Shown piece after piece: positions 53,060 through 64,000 of a stretch of DNA of 64,000 bases. The number at the start of each line of letters is the position of its first letter. Position 1 is the stretch's first letter. The position numbers and the translations under genes are program-made. The DNA is from Micropterix aruncella. Taxonomy: Eukaryota > Arthropoda > Insecta > Lepidoptera > Micropterigidae. The DNA lies in NCBI GenBank assembly GCA_944548615.1, contig OX155951.1, positions 17,099,502 to 17,163,501 of the forward strand. Reading direction: 5' to 3'. The notes beneath the pieces were generated by a model. The model made no database searches. It was not told where the DNA came from and saw only the letters and a list, made by a program, of their open reading frames with translations.

Positions 53060-53264
53060 TCACATGGTGAAGCTTGCCCTAGACCTGCCAACGACGAAAC
53101 GTTCTCTTGGAAGACCATTTTCCACCTGGTTGACGGTTGAAAAACACCTGAGAGAAGCTCAACTCGACTCCGACATAGCACAAGTTCGTCCTCAGTGGAG
53201 CAGGACAAGGAAGGCCGACCCTAAGCAAATGGGACAGGGTCTAGGAAGAAGAAGAAAGCTTTAG
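53060..53264 (+). mobile_element. LINE C-terminal tail
   Basis: Reads KRSLGRPFSTWLTVEKHL, then WSRTRKADPKQMGQGLGRRR and a stop, the GRP..TW and KADP tail found at the C terminus of RTE/jockey-like ORFs. Faces a second LINE tail on the other strand. Confidence 0.6.
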
Positions 53265-53282
53265 AATCACAGCCAATCATCA

Positions 53283-53640
53283 TCAACAGCCGGTAGACGT
53301 CCACTGTTGGACATAGTCCTCCCCCTTAGAATGCCATGACGAACGGTCTTGTGCCGCCTCCATCCACCTACTTCTGCAACCGTGGCAATGTAATCGGTCC
53401 ATCTTGTGGGGGCGTCCTACACTGCGTCTGCCAGTTTGCGGTCGCCATTCAAGAACCTTTTTTCTCCAACGGTTGTCGGTTCTGCGAGCTACATGGCCTG
53501 CCCGTTGCAATTTTAAGTTGCTGATTTTACGAGCATGTCAGTGACCTTGCTTCTTCTGCGGATTTCCTCGTTTCGGATCCTATCTCGTTGCGCGACTTTA
53601 ACCTTGTGTATGAGGCGAATAGTTAAGCGGCCATGTCTCA
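53283..53640 (-). mobile_element. RTE-type LINE C-terminal fragment
   Basis: Minus strand reads RNEEIRRRSKVTDMLVKSAT, then after a shift AGHVARRTDNRWRKKVLEWR, PQTGRRSVGRP. Typical RTE/BovB ORF tail (GHVAR, LEWRP, GRP). Confidence 0.75.
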
Positions 53641-53941
53641 GTGCCGTATGTCATCAATTACAGCCAATAAACGATAATAAACATGAATGTTTAAAAAAAT
53701 CCATTGAAAAATAACCCTTAAGCTGAATTTACTGAGTTATTATTGAGAGCCTGATTGAAAAATATACGCAATGTTCTCAGAAGATGCTCGTTTAGCGCGC
53801 AGTCTACATTGGCGAACGCATTGCATGTTGTGTTGCTAGTAACTGTACGCAGCTTAATAATAAGAACATACTTAGTCAGGGTGGCCTAACATAAAGATAT
53901 ATTCGGTAATATTGTTATTGAAAAAGTCAAATAAATAAAAA

Positions 53942-54159
53942 ATGGTGCTCATATCAAACCTTGAAGTAGTATTGGGCAGCTATTTCGCCCAAATAGCCAT
54001 TGAACTTGAGAAAAGTCAAGGTTTCGATTGGCGAAGCGCACTGGCCCGGGTTGTTACACAATTAAACGAGTCAAATCAGCCGAGCCGCAGTATACTAGAA
54101 CTGGTTTTTCATTTGTGGTTAATCGTCATAACATCGTCTGTTTATCTGTCATCTAGATT
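53942..54159 (+). CDS. Possible first exon of an unidentified gene
   Basis: Open from ATG: MVLISNLEVVLGSYFAQIAI, ELEKSQGFDWRSALARVVTQ, then a hydrophobic stretch (LVFHLWLIVITSSVYL), running into a consensus donor gtaagt at 54160. Without splicing it ends at TAA after two more codons (54163). Composition is protein-like. I found no downstream exon and recognise no family; it may be chance or a transposon piece. Confidence 0.3.
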
Positions 54160-54163
54160 GTAA

Positions 54164-55500
54164 GTAAATTAAAAGTAAAGTAAAGTACGCTATTATTGTG
54201 TTATTATACACAGAGATAATTAAACAAACGAACCAGTTTATATTCAACATTATCGATCGAGCCAGATTCTAGACAACACATAAAGCAGGTTAGGGACAAT
54301 TCGTTCAATCACGCAAAAATGGTTGCGTTCAGTCTGCACTCCGAACATGAGCGCGGTCAACGTCAAACCAACTGTGCCCGTCCGTTGCCAACATAACGAT
54401 TTAAGAAGGGTTGGGCACCTAGATTTATTTAAAAAAATCCATAATATTTATTGTTGGTTTTCGGGAAGGTTGTACATTTTATTTTCCCGGCAGAGGGAGT
54501 ATTGTCAACGTAGGTACTTCTATTGTTTCTGTGTGTATTACTCTACGATAGCGCCCAAATGCTTCATCCGATTTTTAGCATGCAGATTGTGGTTTAAATC
54601 GGTCCTCTAGTCATACTTCTATTGCTAGTTGATACTTCACTAGTCATTTTTCAGTCTCGAAACTTAAAGTCCGCTCTACATTAGTTCGCGAATCGCGCGC
54701 GACTTCGCAGCGCGAACTCACCGCGAACTCGCGACGAGCGAAACAAAGCTCCACACTCGCAATGGTTCACGGTAGTTTCACATTATAGTTCTCGCGTTTG
54801 AAGGAGATGGATGTCAAATTAGCTTCAACTGCGTCCCTCATGTTGTGCGCAAATAGCGCACTATAATTATGAATATATTAAAAGTAAAAACAAAATTATA
54901 TCATCCATTCATATTCAAACCAACTGAGCTTTTTTCAAATAGGATTTTTTACTTTACTTTTATGTATAATAGTTATACCTAATACAATTTTATGTATAAT
55001 AGTTTAAAATGAAATAAAAAGTTATGCTGAAACAAACCAGAAGTAATAAAATGATTCATAACCTTATGATAATACTATCATAAATGTCTTATCATTAAAA
55101 GTATTTAAATATTATAACAAATCTGTCTAGAAATCTGTCATTCTAAATATTATAAACACACAAGACAATGTTTAGAGTAGTTGACACGATTTTTTTGTTT
55201 GTTATTGTTTGGCCATAGATATTAGAACTCTAATCTATATTTTGATCCAGATGGAGCTATAGATCTCAAATAATTTATAAACATGCATACCACAGTTATA
55301 GGTCCATATAAAAATAAATGGATCCGCATGGGAGATTTAAAAGAAACGAAATTACGAAACAATTGTCGCATTATTCAGGACTAAGAGGCCGTCTCTTACT
55401 ATTCATTAAATTGAGTGGCGATAGCCGAAATGCTTTTTCATCGTGGCGTACAGTGGTTCAGCTGAAAAGTTGGTAGGTTTCTAAACACAATAAATAATAT
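54164..55500. other. Intergenic, AT-rich with one CpG-rich patch
   Basis: 54665-54790 is rich in cgcg/cgaac repeats (gcgaatcgcgcgcgac), unlike its surroundings. No gene found. Confidence 0.4.
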
Positions 55501-55519
55501 CGACTGAACACCTACTTGG

Positions 55520-55810
55520 CTTGACTTAGGGCTCGCCGATGATCCTTGGTGTGTGTGTGGTGGTGGTCATCAGACTGCAGAGCATATACTATGGTCGTGC
55601 TCGTTACTGTCGTACGCCAGGGAAGAACTGCTGGACGCGATGTGTGACCACATAAGTGGATATCCCATTTGGTATTCTGCCCTAGTCAGTAGCAAGGAGT
55701 GCTTTGCGGTATTTCGTATCTTCGTGGCGCACTGGGCGTCGCGGCTAGAAGAACTGAGACTTCAGGGCACTCCCCCTCTAGGTGCGAGTGACTTGCCGTC
55801 TCTGTGAAAC
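55520..55810 (+). mobile_element. R1/jockey-type LINE C-terminal zinc-knuckle fragment
   Basis: Reads GLADDPWCVCGGGHQTAEHI, LWSCSLLSYAREELLDAM, with the CxC...H...C knuckle, ending in a stop near 55807. The T/A-rich 3' UTR follows to about 56180. Confidence 0.75.
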
Positions 55811-56189
55811 ACATGCTGCCCTCCGCGCTGTGCCGGTTTTAAATGCCGGTGCAGCCTTAAATAAACTTTGTTTGTATTGTCTCTCTCCCTAACGGGTGTG
55901 CCTGTGCCACCGTACCAAGCTCGTTCTGTCCCCACTCCCTTCGTGCTGCTGTTTGCGAATGCTGCCTAATTTAAAACTTATGCACTACCTGCCAAAATAT
56001 GAATGTATTTTTTTTCTTCTCTTTTATTATAATAATATTTTATATTTTTGAATTTTATTTTATATAATACGTATTGTAACTATGTAATGAAATGTAATGT
56101 AAATAGATGTATGTATGTGTATGTAAATGTAAAATGTAAAGGGAGAAAAATATATCATGAAACGAATAAATAAATGACTCCTTGGGGGA

Positions 56190-57660
56190 TTGGATGGGGA
56201 TAGAAGCCTCTGATCATTGGATATACAATTAAGCTCGGGCAGAAAAGACGACTATAGTCGTTATAACTGCTCGGGTGGTGGATGGATTGGCTTCTGTCTC
56301 CATCCACCTCGTTGGAGTAAGAAAATGAAATGAACTCCTACTTACCTAAAGTTAATAATAAACATCACTATTTGATAGACAGGGGGGGGGGGGGGGTGAT
56401 TCATAAAAAAAATTACATGCTAAAAGGCAATGGGTAAAAATGTATGGGCACTGGGCCTACCTCTTCGATAACAATAACGCATTTACCATTAAAACGATCT
56501 ATTTATCTAGAATATTACTCTAGACCACTACAACTTACCTCAATTATGAGCCTTGTCGGCAGAATGTTTGACAGCCCAAAGGGGCCCCTAAAAGTGCAAA
56601 GGGGGTCCCCAAGATTTCGACGGCCTAAGGGCCCCTACATGGTTTACCCCGACACTGCTTATATCGTGCATACAGAGCGATTGCAGATAACAGAGACTGC
56701 AGAGACTACGATGCTAAGGGGAGTTGTCTCCTTTGCCCCATAATCAGCATATTTGCTCTTTCGAAGAAAGTCGACAAGTGATGGGATGGGATTTTGAAAC
56801 CAAATCTAGCACAGGGTTCTGCTTCCTCTGGAGTCTACGCCTTGACTTTCTGCACAGGCTTACGTATTATAAAGGTAATAAATGTACCTACTTATATTAA
56901 AGCACCTTTCATTTACATTTACAAAGCGTAGAACTTCACTGTACGGCGCAGCTTCTCGTTTTCCGAATAAGGTAAGGAGAAAATAGAAAACACGCGGCGA
57001 ACCTGCGAAACTTGGGTAATTTTCGGAAGTTGCGGGCCGCACATTCCCATCTCCACCTAAATGAGATACCGCACAGTGGGCGGGAGTTTTAGCCGCTGAC
57101 GTTTTTATATGCATGAAGTTTCACGGAGGAGACGCTTTCTTTACTTCCGGCCCATTCTCTCGCCACTCTCGGTGATCTCTGCGGAAACTTCCGCCGTATT
57201 AGGCGTTTGATCCTAGTTTTAAGGGTCTAGGAGCAATCAGGAAATAGGTTAGTTTGAGTGGAGCGTCGCTTTTTGATCATAACAGACACGGATCAATTAA
57301 TTGTACTAATGGGCAGTAGGTAGCACCAATATAAATAACTCCAAATATATAAAAGTTCACGGAGAATGATAATCAATATTAACTTTTTAAAATTTAATAT
57401 GTAAAAAAATATATATATATAAAACTAAAAAAAAAATATTTTAGAAAGGGTTTAAGTGAGAAAAACTATACTTTATCTGTAAACCAAATATATTTGAGAT
57501 TGTAAAAAAAATACAATTTACTTAAATTATACCCTAGGAAAAAAGGGAAAACTATAATATAAGAATAATGCAATAATGAGAATATTTGAGTTTCTAAAAA
57601 AAATATACATTTTGTATACAAGCGACGCAATTAATGGTATGGCAAATAATCGTATAAAAT
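56190..57660. other. Intergenic, no gene supported
   Basis: Contains a poly-G run at 56383-56396 and a CpG-richer patch at 56930-57200. The open frame 56444-56743 is not recognisable. Confidence 0.4.
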
Positions 57661-57670
57661 AATTACAGCC

Positions 57671-57917
57671 TTAAGCCAGCAATACACGTCCGATTTTTCT
57701 CTACGATAGTCGAATCCGACAGTCTGATCAGACTACCGTAAGGCTCTCTTGCCATACACTTGTTTGAACATTCAATATACGCCCGATCCGACTATTGGGT
57801 CGGACGTGTATTGAATGTTCAAACAAATCTACGGCAAGAGTGCCTTTTGATAGTATGAGTAGATTATCGGATCCGACTGTCGTATAGAAAAAATCTGACG
57901 TGTATTCCCAGCCTTAT
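57671..57917. mobile_element. Fold-back MITE, nearly complete hairpin
   Basis: Two arms of about 120 bp meet at a 7-nt centre near 57795. Outer ends ttaagccagcaatacacgtc and (reversed) taaggctgggaatacacgtc. Inner arms share gtttgaacattcaat. No coding. Confidence 0.85.
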
Positions 57918-59990
57918 GCTTACCGTTAACGCTCATGGTTTGCTTCAGGTTTGTAAAGTTATTCAGCTAAAGATGTGATTGCGAGAGAACGCTGAATTCC
58001 TCACTTCAGTTAGCTAATGAAGTGAGGAATTATAAATAATATTGAAAATATAGGGTAATATGGTCGTTATTTTGAATAAATCGACCAATTAAAAAACGAG
58101 AAAAATGTGAAACTTTATTTTTATTTTTAAAGATGGTTGGTTACCTTTTCTCTTATTCTTTTTGATTTACTATTCAAACAATGCTAAACATTATTATTAA
58201 CTTAATTTAAGGCAATACACGCTGTAATTCTTAAGTTATCGCAGTTTTTATACATACAATCCTTAGTAAAGAAGAAAATTAAAAAAAATACTAGATTACA
58301 ATTTGTAATATGTTTTTCCTGTGAGGTTGAGGTAAAAAGTTTACTTCGGAATTAAATATATGTTTTTATAATAAAGGGGTTGGATTATTTCTGTCAATAA
58401 GATTTTTTTCGACCAGAAAATATTTGACTAATATTTCTTTATTTTTTCTTTCTTTCTTAATATAAGTAAGTATTGCTTTTTTGCTAGTAGGTTTCAGTTT
58501 TATTGTACATTAAGAAAGTATGAAATCAACATCTAAGAAAGAAATTCGATTTTTATGAGGAGACATGGTCTTTGTGAAATCTGAGTAAAAAAAATAAATA
58601 AAAAAAAGCAGATATGTCTTATCTATCTTATAATCATCTAAAGTAGTATTATTTATTAGCTATTTATTAAACATTAATATTAAATGTATCTACTCATGTA
58701 AATATATATGGTGGAATATAAAACACTGATTATAATATAAATCAGGAGCAGTTGTAGCAATGGAGAAAATTGTAGCTTTTTTATCATACGTATTGAGATT
58801 TAAATAATCTAGGACTAATACATATTTGTATTGTTTGATATTTTCTTACAAAAAGAACATTTTGATTTAAAATAAACCACAAAAACGAATATTTTAAGAG
58901 TTTAGGAAATGTTTGGAAAGTCGTGGACTTCTTTAATTATAATAAATATGATTTTATTACCACAATTTAATAACACCATCTACTTTTTTAAACTGAAATT
59001 TAAAAAAAAATGATTTTCATTTTTAAATACATACCTATTTTAAAATATTTCTTGATTTGGTACAATTGATCCAGAGCCAAGGTCAGTTGTAACACTCCCT
59101 CGTAATCTATTTATGGGTCGATAATACACTTTCCACTAGAAATACAGGAACAGAAATATATTAATTTTATTATGGAATAAATATATAGTATTTGCTCGGT
59201 GTGATATATCTATTGACGTTTGTTGACAACGGCTGTGCGTTGTGCCCGCCCTACACGCTGTCCAATGCTTTGGCCACTGTCTAGTTATGTCTCTTCCGCT
59301 CTTTCACATATATTTTTCACATATCACCGCGGTTCCGACTTCCGACTCGCTTCCACCTTAGGGATGCGACCAAGCGTTGGTTAACGTGTATACTGTAGAG
59401 CATTAGCATTACATGCATCTCAACCTATAGCCTATAAAATCAATGCTATAGCCGAAGCTCAGACCACTCTAAGTTTCTGTGTTACTTTACTATGACCTAA
59501 TATACTTATGGCATGATATACTTAATAATTATGGAATCATATTTTAGTAAACTTTTCATAAAATTTTTAGTTGCGATGAGAAAAGAACACTCTAATATTG
59601 GTACCTATTACTGACCCTGGCCTACCCTACTTAGATCGGTTCGTTGTGCGAGGTGATGCTTGATCACGAGTACAAGGTAATATTCTCCAGAATGAAGTCA
59701 GCTATAAAAAATGAAGTCAGCTTTAGTGCCTTGTGTAGGTGTCATCTAGTTGTGTTAGCGCGATGTTCTAATAATAAGTATTTGCTCGACGAGCGACGTA
59801 GGCGATATTTGTTTTAATAAGACGGCCTCGTAGCGTTGAAGGTAGCGTTGCCTGCTAGCGATTATGTAAATGTGAACGGGGCGAACGCGTGCCTGCACAC
59901 TTTTACGGCTTGCTGGCAGCACCACTACAGTTGTCGTTAACCTGGATCTTTAGTGACGTGACTTCCCCTAATGATCCATTCACCCGCTTA
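57918..59990. other. AT-rich intergenic stretch
   Basis: About 2 kb of very AT-rich DNA with no open frame or repeat I can name. 58001-58035 has a short palindrome (attcctcacttcagttagct / aatgaagtgaggaat). Confidence 0.4.
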
Positions 59991-60050
59991 CCTGACTCTC
60001 TTGCAACTTTTAATGACATTTTCCTTACAAACACACGTGTGATCACTTAA

Positions 60051-60240
60051 ACCGCTGGTTCTCAAAATTATTTCACCCACCGCCCACTTTGAAAAAAAAA
60101 ACGGTATTGTCACCCTAAACACGCAAACACTTTCCCGGCAAGCAAACAAGGCCTGCCGCCCCACTCGCGTCAAACCCTCAACCCCCCTTCAAATCCCTCC
60201 TCTCCCCCCTCCCCCTACCAACCCCACCCCTCTGATAGTG
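60051..60240 (+). mobile_element. Possible hAT end
   Basis: ccgctggttctcaaaattat followed by cccaccgcccac resembles the left end of hAT/Charlie elements. Opposite end not located. Confidence 0.3.
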
Positions 60241-60589
60241 ATTGTGTCAAGTGAATATGATCGCAAATGTAGTATATTTGTAGTATTTCCGTGGTAACAA
60301 AATGGCTATTTTTCAATATGATGTAGTATTTTTTTAAATATAGCGGAATTTAAAAATTATTTGTGTCGATCGACCTATAAGAGATATTCCAGACAAAATT
60401 TTAAATGTAGTTTCAGCTCAATGACGCACTTGTGTACCGAATTTCCAGTTTTTAGGTCGAATATTTCGAGATTGAAGTATGACTATCGCGCTCCCTGGTG
60501 GACCGATTTTAACCACAATGCCATGATAAAATGATGCCTGCATGCCAAATTTCAGCACGATCGGATGAAGCGTTCGGGTGCTATCGTGG

Positions 60590-61075
60590 AGGAATACGCA
60601 CACACATACACGCAGAAGCACAGTATACTAGACAGTAGCTTCTCTTAGAACAAAATTGAAAACGAAGCAAGTGTCGTCAGGAATCTTAAGGGCTACCAAA
60701 AATCGTAATATGATTACTCGTCTTCTTCTTGAAGCATCGTCCCGGCCACATTTACGGTGCCCGGCGACCCAGATGCTATTATGCTACCGATTTGTTCTGA
60801 GAATACCATATGGCGTCGACTCGTAAATCTGCCTGGCTTAGTAAGCCGACCCCCGACGCCGACCCGTAAGAGCGGACACAAACTGCGCCGCCCACAGCGC
60901 GTCACAGCCCACAGCGCCGTAACTATGGGCCTAAGGATGCGACATGACTTACCCCTCGCCCCACTTCCGTCGCACCCTCTTCCCGTATTGCCTTGTAGCT
61001 CTTGAGTGAACTTACTGGGTGTTATTATACTGTGCTCAGAAGTGCGTTCACAATACTTTCCCATGCAGGGAAAGT
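60590..61075. repeat. Repeat related to the piggyBac-type element at 38843
   Basis: Shares cacagtatac-agacagtag, gtcgcaccctcttcccg and ttgtagctc(t/a)tgagt with 39186-39425 in the same order. Boundaries unclear, no flanking TTAA identified. Confidence 0.5.
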
Positions 61076-61406
61076 AAAAGTTTAGAGCTACCAAAATATT
61101 TCAACTTACCATCTGTTGCGCATCTTAAAATAAGCTATTGCAAATATTATTTTTATACGTGCCTTATTACCTATTTGGATATGATGGATAGGATATGGCC
61201 CATAACCTAGGAGTTTGGAGACTTTTCGTCGCCCAGCGTATTCGCTAGTCCTTGCTCCGACTGATTTCCGCTTTTTACAGAATTTGGATATTTATTTACA
61301 GGGAAAAAACATCAAGTCCGACGAAGTATTCATTGGTTTTTATCCACGAAAGTTCTACAGCAGATGCGTTAACTAACTCCCATCAATATGGCAAAACCGC
61401 ATATAT

Positions 61407-63016
61407 CATGGGTTCCTAAACTTATCCATAAGTCGCGGCACCCTTAAACTAAAATTTGTCAAAGCCAGTCATATAATATCTATCTATCTATCTTCAACGA
61501 TACTACTACCACCAAGAAATCTTACATAGTAGATAAGATATGCTGTCCGTGGCATAGTCGGGTTGAAGTCCAAATTCATTCCGTTATTTTTTTGTATCAA
61601 ATTATCGTTGAGATCCCGAGCCACTTGTAGATCAGGGTCGATAATTTTTGAAACCAAAAAAAATAATAGTACGATAAAACCCGTTAAAAAAGGACGAGAA
61701 TATAACAAAAATGAAAGGAAAAATAATTTACGGGCGATCTGAGATCGGGAAATGGAAGGGGGTGAGTTTTTAAGGGTAAAAAACGGTGTATCTCAATTTC
61801 CGGAAAAACTACAAGTCCTATGAAAAAAAGTTAAATGGCAAAGTTGTAGGTAATAAAGAGACCTACAACTTTCGTGATTACACTTTTTTCACATAACCTC
61901 AAAATTTATGTGAAAAATTCAAATAAATCAAGTTTTTGGTTTTTTATTTTTATCTTATGCAAAAAAAATTTTTTTTCACGAAATTTGGTAAAAACTTACC
62001 TTTTTATGTCCCAAAGATACCGTAATTTTTTTGATTTGAAATATTCATTTTTTCACCTTATTTTGACTTAATATCGAAAAAACACCCTAATTTTCAATCG
62101 AAAATTCTCGCGTCAAAATATCAGCTTGATATCAGAAATTGAGATACACCGTTTTCTCCCCTAAAAACTCACCCCCTTCCACTTCCCTACCTCAGATCGC
62201 CCGTAAATTATTTTTCCTTTCATTTTTGTTATATTCTAGTCCTTTTTTGACTGGTTTCATCCTACTATTATTTGTTTTCACTTTTTACCATTTTTAAAAT
62301 TATTGACCCTGGTCTATTGCTGGAATCTTCGATTAAAGGTGTTGTTCGACGGGGGAATCTTTGAAAAAGTTTCCCCGCATATTCTCCGTTCATTATATTA
62401 GGCATGTCCACAGCAGCCCGTAGAATAAGTTCCTCAGCGATAATGCAGCATTTTGCCTTACGCCACTCTAAATGCCACCTTGAATGAAGTCATTAAGGAA
62501 CTGTTTGATGCTGATGCTTTCTTAATGGAAACATGTTTTTTGGTGCAAATATCTCATTTTCTGCTAAAATATCCATGTGTTTTGTCGAGATGCGTTTTTT
62601 AAGGTGCCTCCTCAACATACTTAGGTTTGTGTTCTCGGGTGATAGAACTTTAGATCACACACTGCGGTTTTTCTATATCGTTTCTTCTATTGAAGTGATA
62701 CTAGTAGCTGTCTTTGTTTTTGCGGCATGTCTCTGATTTCCTCACCCGCCACTTACCGATGCATTGCCATTATTACTAGCACTATCGGTTTTTCCGTCAA
62801 GGATCAGTCCATTTTGAGGGGAAATGAGTAGGCGTAGGTTTCTTATACAACTCACAACTGTGCAGCGACCACTAGCGAGGTACTCTGAAAACGTGACTAG
62901 ACGCGATGCGACGGCGACGGTGCGAGCAATCGGGTATATCATGGGCATCTCGCGGCATCCCTGATCTCTCCACGTGACACCCCTGGGTGCCGCGGCACAC
63001 ACTGTGGAAACCCCTG
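61407..63016. mobile_element. hAT-type element carrying an internal inverted-repeat element
   Basis: Left end catgggttcctaaac...gtcgcggcaccc and right end (reversed) caggggtttccacagtg, gccgcggcaccc. Flanks gcatatat and gcatagcc match at 5 of 8. Interior 61633-62311 is another element. No intact transposase. Confidence 0.6.
61633..62311. mobile_element. Inverted-repeat element with CAGGGTC ends
   Basis: Arms of about 170 bp (61633-61803, 62141-62311) share aataatttacgggcgatctg and gaagggggtgagtttttaa and end in cagggtc. The AT-rich middle has no supported ORF. Nested in the hAT element. Confidence 0.8.
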
Positions 63017-63229
63017 GCATAGCCGATAGCGGTCAGTAGTTCGATTAATTAAATACATATTCATAAAAAATGGGTTTCAATTTCATTTGCACAACAAAAA
63101 TTTAATAATAAAGGCCTAATAGATATATCTGTCGATAATATCGATAAAAGACCAATACTCAAAAGAAATCGATAGAAGAATAAGAACACTTGGAAACGGT
63201 ACTCGTCACTAAAAGAGATAGTTAAAAAT

Positions 63230-63866
63230 GGAACGATACCAATGATACCGCCGTTGTCTACCCAGACAACGGCGGCTGCAACGTCACCGAAACGTCGGGT
63301 CCTACAAATTTCACGCGGTAAATTCGTTTTCTATCCTATTTATAATGTCAAACAACCGCGATAGTCTTCGATTTTATACGATACCAATGTCAGTAAAAAG
63401 TAAACTTTATAATACATGCATTCTCCCATGTCTTACTTACGGGTGTCAAACTTGGCCTGCTACGAACAAAACCAACCAAATACTTATAGTATGCCAACGA
63501 GACATGGAGCGAAGCATGCTGTACGTTAGTCTACAGGACCGGTGGACGACTTCAAAAATAAGGAAAAGAACAAAGGTGAGCGATGTTTCGAACAAAATAA
63601 GAAAACTCAAGTGGAACTGGACTGGTGACATCATGAGAACCAATAGAGAAAAATAGACGAAAGACGTAATAAAATGGTATCTTAGAAAAGGGAAAAGACA
63701 AAAAGGACGTCAAATTAAAAGATAGGAAGATGACTTACCAAAAGGATGGAGAAGGTTAACTCGGGACAGAGATGAATGGATAAAAATGAGGGAGACCTAT
63801 GTCGAAGGACAACCTGATCAAAAACTGGCTGCTGAAGAATATGATACCTTATTTCAACTTTAGATT
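63230..63866 (+). mobile_element. RTE-type LINE C-terminal fragment
   Basis: Reads YTIPMSVKSKLYNTCILPCL, TYGCQTWPAT, CQRDMERSML, SDVSNKIRKLKWNWTGDIMR, then after a stop WYLRKGKRQKGRQIKRWEDD. These are the standard C-terminal blocks of RTE reverse transcriptases. Its short 3' UTR runs on to about 63960. Confidence 0.85.
63345..63656 (+). pseudogene. RTE reverse transcriptase tail, open part
   Basis: 103-codon open piece with the LPCLTYGCQTWP block and the RDMERSMLYVSLQDRW helix. A TAG at 63654 interrupts the domain before the WTKDV-like block. Confidence 0.8.
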
Positions 63867-64000
63867 TTAAATATTATTGTTTTATAAGTATCACATAAGG
63901 GAAAATTGTACATACGGTCAGCGAATAAAGGCTTTTATTATTATATCATTATTGTATCATATACGTATCTGTAAATAGTTACCTCTTAGACTGTCAAAAC

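Noticed and set aside
53011..53208. Minus-strand frame in the LINE tail region
   Set aside because: Antisense shadow of the + strand LINE C-terminal tail at 53060-53264.
56444..56743. 99-codon + strand frame
   Set aside because: No recognisable domain; a repeat of ggcccctaaag-like pieces suggests noncoding sequence.

Overview
The window is AT-rich eukaryotic DNA with GT-AG introns. Its gene complement and its transposons (mariner, RTE-, CR1/jockey- and R2-like LINEs, piggyBac-type MITEs, hAT, Helitron) point to an arthropod, most likely an insect. I cannot name the order or species from the sequence alone. Three protein-coding genes are well supported; most of the remainder is transposon-derived.

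Gene 1 (+, 7900-38193) is a complete Sp1-family zinc-finger transcription factor, the Sp1-4/Spps class, in 19 coding exons. Every intron phase agrees, giving 869 codons plus stop. It has a Gln-rich N-terminal half, a Buttonhead box (CSCPNC, 715-720) and three C2H2 fingers (735-757, 765-787, 795-815). Its introns are packed with transposons: a LINE split by a piggyBac-type MITE, a long-armed mariner relic, a Helitron-like end, an R2-like endonuclease LINE with an open 681-codon frame, and hAT and mariner remnants.

Gene 2 (-, 43375-48065) is endophilin-B (N-BAR plus SH3), with eight constitutive exons (347 aa) and one in-frame 78-nt cassette exon inside the BAR region (373 aa with it). Gene 3 (-, 49583-50953) is a BTB-BACK-PHR protein of 456 aa in one uninterrupted coding exon. 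A possible first exon of a fourth, unidentified gene lies at 53942-54159 (+). Functionally these are a nuclear GC-box-binding regulator, a membrane-curvature adaptor and a probable Cullin-3 adaptor; nothing in the sequence links them in a pathway.

Region by region: 1-5100 holds a LINE 3' end and fold-back and clustered repeats; 5136-7400 holds a LINE RNase H fragment and a 1.34-kb compound fold-back element with a 14-bp target duplication; 7400-38800 is the Sp gene; 38840-42330 holds a piggyBac-type element and a nested repeat/hAT cluster; 42400-51000 holds the two minus-strand genes; 51000-64000 is mostly repeats and AT-rich DNA with LINE tails, a fold-back MITE, a hAT element containing an inverted-repeat element, and an RTE LINE tail at the end. 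No CRISPR, rRNA or tRNA gene was found.
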